Shown here in pieces: positions 16,623 through 24,712 of a DNA stretch of 64,000 bases; positions within the stretch are counted from its first letter, which is position 1, and the number at the start of each line of letters is the position of its first letter. The DNA comes from Anaerolineae bacterium (lineage in GTDB: Bacteria > Chloroflexota > Anaerolineae > 4572-78 > J111), in contig JAKLJP010000019.1 of the NCBI GenBank assembly GCA_023151115.1, positions 62,001 through 126,000 on the forward strand, read 5' to 3'. A program made the translations under genes and the position numbers. Under the pieces are notes generated by a model that was not told where the DNA came from, did no database searches, and was given only the letters and a program-made list of their open reading frames with translations.

Positions 16623-17034
16623 TGCGTTTACCTCCGCCGGCGCTTACCCTTGATTATTTGGATAGTCGCAAGTGCCGTAGTATCTCTGGACGCATACTTG
16701 TTAAAGTTTTTTTATTATACCACAAATTAATTTTACCGTCACCTTAAACACCTTATGTTAAACACCTCTCCATTATACCACAAATAAAATTTGCCGTCAT
16801 CTTGAGTATCTATTTTTAAAGTAAAAAGCCACCTTTGACCAGGTGACTTCTTGTATTTGTTAAAAAGAGTTATACTGCCCGCAGGCACAAACTGAGCTTT
16901 TTGCCAGTGTAGAAAAACGCAGTTTGTATCCGTGCAAAGTATAGACAGGTAACTAAGACCCATTATCTTCAAAACGAAGATAAGCGACCCTCAAAAACTA
17001 CCAACACTCCCTCAGAGCAGGCAATCGCCATAAT
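16623..17034. other. Intergenic region with degenerate repeat and terminator
   Basis: 412 bases. TTATACCACAAATTAATTTT (from about 16716) and TTATACCACAAATAAAATTT (from about 16774) form a direct repeat with a 58-base period. A terminator lies at 16823-16849. A 77-codon minus-strand frame over 16739-16972 includes this terminator and has no domain, so I do not call it. Confidence 0.55.
16823..16849 (-). terminator. Intrinsic terminator of the signalling array
   Basis: AAGTCACCT and AGGTGGCTT on the minus strand (16849-16841 and 16834-16826) form a 9-bp stem with one G-U pair and a 6-nt loop, followed by TTT. It lies 186 bases beyond the stand-alone receiver gene and is the first good terminator after it. 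Confidence 0.65.
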
Positions 17035-17403
17035 TTATCCTTTGAGCGCAACGTAACGAGAAATTTCCCGGCGCAGGTCCGAAACGCCGACGGGTTTTTG
17101 CATATAACCATCACAACCGGCCGCCAAGCAGCGCTCCCGATCACCTTTCATCGCATTGGCTGTCAAGGCAATAACGGGAATATGTGCCAAACGAGGATTT
17201 TGTTTCATTTTGGCGGTTGTTTCTAACCCATCCATACCGGGAATATTTACATCCATCAAGATGAGATCAGGTACTTTTTCAGCCGCAATAACCAGGCTGT
17301 CCAATCCGGTTTCGGCCTCCAGCATTTCGTGCCCCATTGATTCGATTACACGCCGGACAAACAGCTTATTTTCAAAGTTATCTTCTACATACAAAATTAA
17401 CAT
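17035..17403 (-). CDS. Stand-alone response-regulator receiver
   Basis: 122 residues, a single CheY-like REC domain. Acidic pair in YVEDN, phospho-acceptor Asp51 in ILMDVNIPGMDG, conserved Thr/Ala in VIALTANAM, Lys in YMQKP. The DivK/CheY-type sequence has no output domain, so it must work by protein contact or as a phosphorelay shuttle. The ATG is preceded by AGGAGG. It is the last gene of the long array and lies behind a MITE-like element that separates it from the PLP enzyme-receiver fusion. Confidence 0.93.
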   Translation of the reverse strand: MLILYVEDNFENKLFVRRVIESMGHEMLEAETGLDSLVIAAEKVPDLILMDVNIPGMDGLETTAKMKQNPRLAHIPVIALTANAMKGDRERCLAAGCDGYMQKPVGVSDLRREISRYVALKG

Positions 17404-17460
17404 TTTGAGTAGTTCCTCCTGCTAGAAATAATTGCGAGTGCTTGTTCAATTGAAGTTTGA

Positions 17461-17548
17461 GTAGATCCAATTTTTCATCGTAGGTGGCGCATCCCTATAC
17501 GTCAGCGGGCGGCATAGGGATGCCACCCTATGGGAAATTTGGATCTAC
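17461..17548. mobile_element. MITE-like element, copy 2 (inverted orientation)
   Basis: Terminal inverted repeats GTAGATCCAA (17461-17470) and TTGGATCTAC (17539-17548). The interior carries ATCCCTAT...ATAGGGAT like the other copies, in opposite orientation. TGAAGTTT occurs on both sides (17451-17458 and 17549-17556), an apparent 8-bp target-site duplication. It lies between the PLP-enzyme fusion and the receiver gene. Confidence 0.8.
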
Positions 17549-17557
17549 TGAAGTTTA

Positions 17558-19717
17558 TTAACTCAATTGAGATTTAACATGAGCCACAAGTTTCTCACGG
17601 TCTAATTTCCCTTTTTGCCACATTGACGAAACATGATTAGCAATCAATAATTGTCTTTCAGCCTCCGATAGTTCCTTGGCGGTAATAACAATTACCGGAA
17701 TAGCATCTAATTTTTCATCCCGCTTCAATTCTTCCAAAATCTGAAATCCGCTCATATCAGGGATAATCAAATCCAAGACAATCAGATGCGGTTCTTCTTC
17801 TTTGATAATTTTTAGCGCCTCTCGACCCACCTGGACCTGTTTGATCACCAGAGGCCGGCTTGTTTGCAGAATACGGCTGATCAGCCGGGCGTCCATGGGA
17901 TTGTCCTCGATTAAAACCACTTTTTTAACATCGAGAGGTCCAGTCGAGGGCTTGGAGGCCGCCGATTTTTCCAAAACAATTTCCTTGGTCTTTTCTCGCT
18001 CACGGGAAGGGCGAGCAGGCGAGGTATTATCTTCTTCCGTACTCGACAAGGTATCCACCACGTGCTCAACCAAATCCTGGGTGGAAAAAGAACCCTTGAG
18101 CCAAATTGAAGCAGTTTGACCGGCCAGACGAGCCTCATCCTCCTGGGTCAAGTCTTTAGCAGAGACAACAATTACCGGAATTTTGGCGGTCAGGGGATCT
18201 TTTTTGAGTTCTTCCAGCAGGGCAAACCCATCCATCTCCGGCATTGTGAGATCACTCACTACCAGATCGGGCAAACGGTCGCGAATAATTTGCAGACCCT
18301 CATGAGCGCTGTTGGCCTCAAACACACGATAGGGTTTTTTAGCCTGTAACAGGCGGCGAATGAGGCGGCTGTCCATGGGATTATCGTCAATGACGACGAT
18401 AGTCGTTACCTGCTCGTCGAGCCGTTTCAGGGCGGCCCCCAGGCCATCAACCGGGACACTCGAAGAAACAGCCGGATGAGATAGGCGAACATCCAGCAAA
18501 TTCTCCTCATCCATAATATATTTTTCAACGGGAAAGGTATGGCCGGAGCAATTGACAACAACAATTTCATCAGACTTGATAATCCCTTGTTCAACCAATT
18601 TATCCAATCCCGCAAAAGCAACGGCAGTCGCCGGCTCTACGGAGATACCTTCTGTTTTAGCCAGCAAACGCATAGCGGCAAAAGCTTCCTCGTCGGTCAC
18701 ATCGAGCATGTGGCCGCCGTAGGTTTGGTTGGCTTTATATAACAAGTTATAGGCCAAACCGGGGTCACCTGTCGCCAAAACGGTAATCCGAGTTTCGGGT
18801 ATCACCGGCGTGGCTTCGGCTTTGCCGGCTGCAAAGGCTTGCACCATTGGCGAACAACCGGCTACCTGGATCACGCCGATTTTGGGCACCCGGTCAATTA
18901 ACCCCATGCGATAAAGTTCTTCAAACCCCTTAAGCACACCGAGCGGCCCAATTCCTCCGCTGACAGCTTGAATGAACCAATCGGGCGCTTTCCAAAAACC
19001 ATGCTCTGTGGGGTTGCCCTGCTGCCGGGCCAATTCCAGCGCAATTTCAAAGGCAATGGTTTTCATGCTTTCTTTACCCGAAACGGCTTTAGCGCCTTTA
19101 TCAAAATGAATTTTACGCCGGGCAGCAAAATCGGCGGCTACTTTTTTAGCCTGATCATAGGTGCCGGTAACTTTGACCACTTCGGCCCCATATAGAGCCG
19201 CTTCGCGCATTTTATCGGCCATGACCAGGCTGGTGAGGAAAATCCAGAGTTTTATGTCGGCGCGAGCACAGTAGGCAGCATAAGCTGCCGCCGCGTTTCC
19301 GGTCGAAGCCAGCACACACTCCTGAATACCGGCTTCGCGCATAGCCGTAACGGCCACAGCGGCCTGTCTATCTTTAAAAGAAATGGTAGGCGATTGGCGT
19401 TCATCTTTAATATAGATAGCGGGATGCCCCAACCGCTTTTGCAGTTTGGCTGCTCTAAGCAATGGCGATTGGCCTTCACCCATCGTGATAATTTGCTCAG
19501 GATCAAGAATTGGCAAAAGTTCTACATAACGCCAGAGTGAATGAACCCGGCCCTGCAAGCCATCCCGCCAGATTTTTGCGACCGCCTCGTAATTATACCG
19601 GGCATCTAGCCAAACGCCTTTACAGGCGGGGCAGCGATCTAAACCCGGATAAAATTCCATCTCATGGCCACATTCTAAACACTTTACACCCGTGAGATAA
19701 GATTTTAACGTTGTCAT
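17558..19717 (-). CDS. Threonine-synthase-like PLP enzyme fused to two receiver domains
   Basis: 719 residues. Residues 10-35 are a zinc ribbon (CxxC at 13/16 and 29/32). Residues 40-420 are a fold-type II PLP enzyme: TMGEGQSPL, Lys115 in ISFKDRQA (the expected Schiff-base lysine), phosphate-binding STGNAAAAYAAY, SGGIGPLGVLKGF and NCSGH near the end. Two REC domains follow: VIDDNPMDSRLIRRLL with Asp489 in VSDLTMPEMDG, and LIEDNPMDARLISRIL with Asp649 in VLDLIIPDMSG. Threonine synthase converts O-phosphohomoserine to threonine; paralogues include cysteate synthase, so the substrate is uncertain. Receiver fusion to such an enzyme is, to my knowledge, very unusual. It lies just downstream of a histidine kinase gene, the probable phosphodonor. 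Confidence 0.9.
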   Translation of the reverse strand: MTTLKSYLTGVKCLECGHEMEFYPGLDRCPACKGVWLDARYNYEAVAKIWRDGLQGRVHSLWRYVELLPILDPEQIITMGEGQSPLLRAAKLQKRLGHPAIYIKDERQSPTISFKDRQAAVAVTAMREAGIQECVLASTGNAAAAYAAYCARADIKLWIFLTSLVMADKMREAALYGAEVVKVTGTYDQAKKVAADFAARRKIHFDKGAKAVSGKESMKTIAFEIALELARQQGNPTEHGFWKAPDWFIQAVSGGIGPLGVLKGFEELYRMGLIDRVPKIGVIQVAGCSPMVQAFAAGKAEATPVIPETRITVLATGDPGLAYNLLYKANQTYGGHMLDVTDEEAFAAMRLLAKTEGISVEPATAVAFAGLDKLVEQGIIKSDEIVVVNCSGHTFPVEKYIMDEENLLDVRLSHPAVSSSVPVDGLGAALKRLDEQVTTIVVIDDNPMDSRLIRRLLQAKKPYRVFEANSAHEGLQIIRDRLPDLVVSDLTMPEMDGFALLEELKKDPLTAKIPVIVVSAKDLTQEDEARLAGQTASIWLKGSFSTQDLVEHVVDTLSSTEEDNTSPARPSREREKTKEIVLEKSAASKPSTGPLDVKKVVLIEDNPMDARLISRILQTSRPLVIKQVQVGREALKIIKEEEPHLIVLDLIIPDMSGFQILEELKRDEKLDAIPVIVITAKELSEAERQLLIANHVSSMWQKGKLDREKLVAHVKSQLS

Positions 19718-19763
19718 TAATGCCTCGTTGAGGGGTTATTGTTGCAATTAGAATCGGTTTATC

Positions 19764-22556
19764 CTAGGCCAGAGGGATGGTGAAATAAAACTGAGAACCA
19801 AGACCCTCTTGGCTTTTAACGTTAAGCGTACCCCCGTGCATTTCTACCAGTTGCTTACAGATAGCCAGGCCCAAGCCTGTGCCTCCATATTTACGGGTAG
19901 TGCCTGCATCCGCCTGGCGGAAACGTTCAAAGACAGTATTCAGTTTATCGGCTGGAATACCAATGCCTGTATCTATCACAGAGATAACCATCATGTTCGG
20001 GCTATGATTGTTAAGCTCAGCGGTAATAGTTATTTTACCCTGGTGGGTAAATTTAGCTGCGTTGCTGACAAGGTTTAACAAGACCTGATTCAACCGTAAT
20101 TTGTCGGCATAAACAGGCGGTAGATCGGCGGGCAAATCTACCATGATTTGGACGGGCTTATCTTTTACCAGTGAATTGGAGGTTGCTAAAACAGACCCGG
20201 TAACTTCTTTGATATCCACAGCCTCACGCACCAATTCCATCTTTCCAGACTCAATTTTAGCCAGGTCCAGAATGTCATTGATAAGCGCCAAAAGATGCTT
20301 GCCGCTGTTGTGGATAAGCTGGATGTCATTAAGCGCCATATCGTTTAACTCGCCATCAATACCTTGCAGCAGCACATCGGCAAAACCAATAATCGAGTTT
20401 AAGGGGGTCCGTAATTCGTGACTCATACTGGTCAAAAATTCTGATTTCAGCCGGTCAATATCTTTTAATTGGACAATTGTTTTTTCCTGCTCTTTAGAGA
20501 GGCGAGCATTTTCCAACGCCAGGGCCACTTGATTAGCCACCGCTTCGACGGCAGCAACCTCTTCTTCAGCCCAGTCGGGGTTTTCCTCACGTTTGACCCC
20601 TAAAACGCCAATAACCTCACCCCGCAGCATAAGCGGCACGGCTAATTCTGCTTTAGGTACATCGCCATTGCCCGGATGACTTTGTTTTACCAACTGCTTT
20701 TCAATCGCAGCTTGCTTCATAGGCGGCAGCCAGGCATCGGTAGCCGGAGCAATTTTGCGGCGGGTTCCGGCGACATAACGATAACCAGGGGTGGTAACTT
20801 CTTCACTAACTTGCTGCCAACCTTCGCGGGTCAAACGGCGGTTCAAGCGTTCAATCTCTTGCAGAGCGGTTTGCGTTTCGGTTAGTAAGCGAGCATTACT
20901 GACGGCTACCGCAGTCTGGTTAGCAATGGACTGCAACAAAGATATATCTTCTTGAGTGAAACGATTGATTTGTTCGCTTTGTACGTCCAAGACACCCAAT
21001 ACCTGGTCACCTTTACGAAGGGGCACAGCCAATTCGGAATTGGTATAGGGCAACAAGGGGTTACGCACAAAATTTAGAACATCATTGACATTGTTACTGA
21101 GAAAATGCTCATTTGTGCTGGCCACCGTACCGACAATACCGGAGCCGGCCGGCAAGTGGTGGCCTCTCTCTTTAAGCTGTCGTCCCACATCACCATAACC
21201 GGCGGCCATTATTAAATTCTCACCCTGTTCGTCCAATAGATAAATGTGGGTATGATAGAGGTTAAATTCGCTTTGGACGCGATTAACCACGTAATTCAAT
21301 AGCTCATCCAGATCCAAAATAGCTGTTAGTTGGCGGCTAATTTCAGCCCCGGTTTCCAACGCTCTGGTACGTACCTGAACTCGCTCTTCCAGACTGTCAA
21401 TTAACCCTCGCAATTGATCCGTCATGGCATTAAAAGCCTGGGCCAGGTCTCCAACTTCGTCCGCCCGTGCGACAGAAGCTTTTAATTGAAGATTGCCAGC
21501 AGCAATTTGCCGAGCTGTTGCGGCCAAGTTGGCCAGGGGCGTGGCAATACTGCGGGTTACAAACAACCCAACAACTACGGCAATGACAATAGCAAAGATA
21601 GATACACCCCCACTAATTGTTAAGGTGGTGTAAGTTAGGTTCAACGCCTCGGCTTGATCTTGCTCGGCCAATAAAGCTACTTGAAGACTGGGTATCCAAC
21701 GGTAAACGCCATATACCGGTACATTTCGATAATCATTATATAAACCAAAGCCACCAGTTTTTTCTTGCAGAGCCAAGTTGACCCCCTGGCTACGCACGTA
21801 TGTTTCCCCGGGCTTAAATCCTTGAAACTTTGACTCTGTAAGAAGAGCTTGATTTGAGGCTACCAGATAAGTCTCACCTGTATCGCCCAAACCAGCTCGT
21901 TCAATCATAATCTGACTTAATACTTCTAGACTGGCTCGGCCGGCCAAAACTCCCAAAACCTGCCCATCAGTATCAATAACCGGCTGGGCGAAAATTACCA
22001 ACACCTGACCAAGCGAGGGAAAGTATCGGGGCGGCTGCACATAGGCGCTTTTCAAACCTTCTTTAAAGTAAGTTTGATTATTCTGAATTTTACCCTCCTG
22101 GGCAGGATCAGTTGACAACACGGTTTGACCTTGCCGGTTCATCAAAAAGATTTCCTCAAATCGTCCAGTTCGGTTGATCAGACGTTTGAGATCATCACGA
22201 AGATGTCCATAAGTATCTTCGCGCACAGAAGGCGACAACTTATCCGAAGCCAACATTAGAGAGCTGGCCAATGAGAAACGACTCTCCTCAAAAAGAACAT
22301 TATCCAGTTCGCCCTGTAGGGTGCCAATCCAGGTGTTAACCTGAGATTCTTTCAGAGCAGCCACCGACTCAAGCTGATCAAATATCTTGTCTTCGGCATT
22401 CTGAAAGTTAAAGTAGGCAGAGACGGCTGCAATGACAAGTCCGGTCAACAATACGACAGAAACGAAAGCCACCAATAAGCGAGTCCTAATTGTATTAAGC
22501 TGCCAGAAACGCTCAAACCTGCGTAGAGTCAGCCTTGTCTTTTCTTGTTTTTCCAT
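19764..22556 (-). CDS. Membrane histidine kinase dCache-HAMP-GAF-GAF-HisKA-HATPase
   Basis: The frame is open from ATG 22640, but that start overlaps the preceding lipoprotein gene. ATG 22556 has GGGAGA upstream and begins MEKQEKTRLTLRRF, so I chose it (930 residues). Layout: transmembrane helix, extracytoplasmic dCache-like domain of about 250 residues (ending YGVYRWIPSLQVALLAEQDQ), second helix, HAMP, GAF, a W-containing module (TREGWQQVSEE) with a degenerate GAF, then HisKA (MSHELRTPLNS; His is residue 713 from ATG 22556) and ATPase boxes (NLVSNAAKFTHQG, DTGIGIPAD, GGTGLGLAICKQL). It is the only membrane sensor of the array that keeps a kinase, and is probably the phosphodonor for neighbouring receivers. 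Confidence 0.93.
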   Translation of the reverse strand: MEKQEKTRLTLRRFERFWQLNTIRTRLLVAFVSVVLLTGLVIAAVSAYFNFQNAEDKIFDQLESVAALKESQVNTWIGTLQGELDNVLFEESRFSLASSLMLASDKLSPSVREDTYGHLRDDLKRLINRTGRFEEIFLMNRQGQTVLSTDPAQEGKIQNNQTYFKEGLKSAYVQPPRYFPSLGQVLVIFAQPVIDTDGQVLGVLAGRASLEVLSQIMIERAGLGDTGETYLVASNQALLTESKFQGFKPGETYVRSQGVNLALQEKTGGFGLYNDYRNVPVYGVYRWIPSLQVALLAEQDQAEALNLTYTTLTISGGVSIFAIVIAVVVGLFVTRSIATPLANLAATARQIAAGNLQLKASVARADEVGDLAQAFNAMTDQLRGLIDSLEERVQVRTRALETGAEISRQLTAILDLDELLNYVVNRVQSEFNLYHTHIYLLDEQGENLIMAAGYGDVGRQLKERGHHLPAGSGIVGTVASTNEHFLSNNVNDVLNFVRNPLLPYTNSELAVPLRKGDQVLGVLDVQSEQINRFTQEDISLLQSIANQTAVAVSNARLLTETQTALQEIERLNRRLTREGWQQVSEEVTTPGYRYVAGTRRKIAPATDAWLPPMKQAAIEKQLVKQSHPGNGDVPKAELAVPLMLRGEVIGVLGVKREENPDWAEEEVAAVEAVANQVALALENARLSKEQEKTIVQLKDIDRLKSEFLTSMSHELRTPLNSIIGFADVLLQGIDGELNDMALNDIQLIHNSGKHLLALINDILDLAKIESGKMELVREAVDIKEVTGSVLATSNSLVKDKPVQIMVDLPADLPPVYADKLRLNQVLLNLVSNAAKFTHQGKITITAELNNHSPNMMVISVIDTGIGIPADKLNTVFERFRQADAGTTRKYGGTGLGLAICKQLVEMHGGTLNVKSQEGLGSQFYFTIPLA

Positions 22557-22614
22557 AATACCGTCTCCCACAATTCCTTGATTTACCTCAATTGATAATT
22601 TTTTCTTACCCCAA

Positions 22615-23607
22615 TCATTGCGCTTTTTCAACAAACTCATTGGTATATACAGTCTTTAAATCAATTGGAGCAGAGATAAACTTTTGCTCTAATAAAATGT
22701 CTTGCGTACTTTGCCAAACTTCTTCATCCATCATGCCAATAGGAGTATCACCGGTATCAATCATGGCCACCTCAGTCTGCATAGAGGCCAATTGAAATTC
22801 CAGATTAAGATTGTTATCATACTTTGAGGCCAATTTGGGCATCTCATCAACGTGCTCAATGGCATATTGATATCCCTTGAGCGTAGCCCGAACAAAACGT
22901 TCAACCAAATCAGGATTTTCATCAATCAGTTGCTGACGGGTAGCTATTACATTAGCATACATAAGAACGCCATAATCTTGGGGAAAGATTAGGTTTAAGT
23001 CGTCAGCCTCAGCTCGGGCTGGCTCCTCAGTTAGGAAACCGCTGTACACGTCCATCGCTCCGGACGTCAATGAACCCAGGCTGTAATCCTCGATCAAAAC
23101 CATCTCCAACTCTGACTCGTCAATCCCCAACTTGCGCAACATAGCCAGCAGTTGAATATCATTGGCGTTGTCAAAGGTTTCAGAGAAAATGCCAACCCGT
23201 TTACCTACAAAATCCTGAGGTGTTTTAATGCCTGACTCGGCCAGGGCCATCATCACAATAGGGCTTTGGCGAAAAATAGTAGCAACGGCTTTGATATCTA
23301 GCCCTTTAGAACGGGCAATCATAAGAGCATCTCCGCCGGTAATTCCAAAGTCCGCTTTGCCTTCTGCTACATCTTGCCAGGACACAATCTCGGCGGAACC
23401 TGGCAGTAAGGTTACAGCCAGGTTCTCATCGGCGTAATACTTTTGCTGTTCAGCAGCATAAAAACCGGCAAACTCTACCGAATGAAACCAACTGAGCTGA
23501 ACAGTAACCTTGTCCGGTTCCTTTGCCGCTGCAAACGGATTACACCCGGCAATTAGCCCAATTATCAACAATAAAATAATGCCTGCAAATTTAGACAAGT
23601 TTAACAT
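22615..23607 (-). CDS. NMT1/THI5-like substrate-binding lipoprotein A
   Basis: The frame opens at 23643; ATG 23607 (MLNLSKFAG) gives a clean lipoprotein signal with lipobox LIAGC. The mature protein shows the NMT1/THI5-like periplasmic-binding fold: TVQLSWFHSVEFAGFYAAEQ at the start, ADFGITGGDAL, a hinge segment AVATIFRQSPIV, DFVGKRVGIF, and a helical C-terminus. Family ligands are usually thiamine or pyrimidine precursors, riboflavin or aromatic sulfonates. About 60% identity by eye to the neighbour at 23668. No permease or ATPase gene adjoins, so it more likely presents a ligand to the membrane sensors than feeds a transporter; that is inference. Confidence 0.9.
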   Translation of the reverse strand: MLNLSKFAGIILLLIIGLIAGCNPFAAAKEPDKVTVQLSWFHSVEFAGFYAAEQQKYYADENLAVTLLPGSAEIVSWQDVAEGKADFGITGGDALMIARSKGLDIKAVATIFRQSPIVMMALAESGIKTPQDFVGKRVGIFSETFDNANDIQLLAMLRKLGIDESELEMVLIEDYSLGSLTSGAMDVYSGFLTEEPARAEADDLNLIFPQDYGVLMYANVIATRQQLIDENPDLVERFVRATLKGYQYAIEHVDEMPKLASKYDNNLNLEFQLASMQTEVAMIDTGDTPIGMMDEEVWQSTQDILLEQKFISAPIDLKTVYTNEFVEKAQ

Positions 23608-23667
23608 TTTCTGTTCCTTGATTTTGCGTTTGTTTGGATCCAATTACTCTTGCACAAGGATCGGTTA

Positions 23668-24675
23668 TTATTGAGCCTTTTCAACAAATTTATTAGTATA
23701 AACCGTCTTTAAGTCAACAGAGGTAGAGATAATCCCTTGCTCTAACAGGATGTCCTGAGTAATCTGCCAAACTTCCTCATCCATTGTGCCGATAGGCGCA
23801 TCGCCTGTATCAATGAGGGGTATTTGGGCCTGCATCGTAGCGCTTTGAAGGTTAGCATCCAAAGTGTCATCATATTTCAAGGCAAGATCAGCTATCTCTT
23901 CGGGGTGTTCAATGGCATATTGATACCCTTTCAGGGTAGCTCGGATGAAACGTTCTACCAGGTCAGGCTGTTCATGGATGGTTGAGCCGCTCGTAAAAAT
24001 AGCGTTAGAGTAAATTTCTATACCATAATCACTATAAAACAGCAATGTTATATCTTGCCCATCGAGTTGCGCCTGAACCGGCTCATTACTTGAAAAAAAG
24101 CCACTCGCCGCCTGCATTCTGCCGGAAGTTAACTCGTTGGCCCCATGATAATCTTCGATAGGCACAAAGGTTATAGCCGACGGCTCTATATTCAACTTTT
24201 TTAACATTCCCAGGAACTGAATATCCCAGGTTGTATCCATGTTGGGCGAAATGACCCCAACAGTTTTACCGACTAAATCCTGGGGGCGTTGAATATCGCT
24301 ATCGGCCAGGGTCATTACCACCAAGGGGCTTTGGCGGAAGATGCTGGAGACAGCCACCACATCTTGATCGGCAGCACGGGCGCGGATGAGGGCATCGCCT
24401 GCCGCAACCCCAAACTGAGCCCGACCGTTAAGCACCGCGGCAATCGGATCTGCCTCTGGACCACCAGCTACAAGGCTGACTTTCAGGTTTTCATCGGCGT
24501 AATAACCCTTTTGGTCGGCCACATAGAAACCGGCAAACTCGGCGGTGTGAAACCAACTGAGTTGAACCGTAATTTGATCCGGTTCTTTGGCTGCTACAAA
24601 GGGGTTGCAGGCGGTAACAACCACACTGCTTAACACTACAATTAAACCAAGTATCTGAGGTATCTTGTTAAACAT
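23668..24675 (-). CDS. NMT1/THI5-like substrate-binding lipoprotein B
   Basis: 335 residues, ATG 24675 with AAGGAAA. Signal peptide with a Cys at residue 23 (VVVTACNPF) as the lipidation site. Same fold as lipoprotein A (TVQLSWFHTAEFAGFYVADQ, AQFGVAAGDALIRA, IFRQSPLVVM, LVGKTVGV), and both end in TNxFVEKAQ, so the pair is a recent tandem duplication. Ligand-loop differences (ISPNMDTTWDIQ against IFSETFDNANDIQ) suggest diverged specificity. It lies between the kinase-less sensor (24713) and lipoprotein A, with gaps of 24-37 bases, so all are probably co-transcribed. Confidence 0.9.
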   Translation of the reverse strand: MFNKIPQILGLIVVLSSVVVTACNPFVAAKEPDQITVQLSWFHTAEFAGFYVADQKGYYADENLKVSLVAGGPEADPIAAVLNGRAQFGVAAGDALIRARAADQDVVAVSSIFRQSPLVVMTLADSDIQRPQDLVGKTVGVISPNMDTTWDIQFLGMLKKLNIEPSAITFVPIEDYHGANELTSGRMQAASGFFSSNEPVQAQLDGQDITLLFYSDYGIEIYSNAIFTSGSTIHEQPDLVERFIRATLKGYQYAIEHPEEIADLALKYDDTLDANLQSATMQAQIPLIDTGDAPIGTMDEEVWQITQDILLEQGIISTSVDLKTVYTNKFVEKAQ

Positions 24676-24712
24676 GGCAGTTTCCTTATGGTTATAGATT
24701 AAGAGATATTCT

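Noticed and set aside
16739..16972. Minus-strand frame of 77 codons
   Set aside because: It spans the terminator at 16823-16849 and the degenerate repeat, shows no domain and has no good ribosome-binding site.
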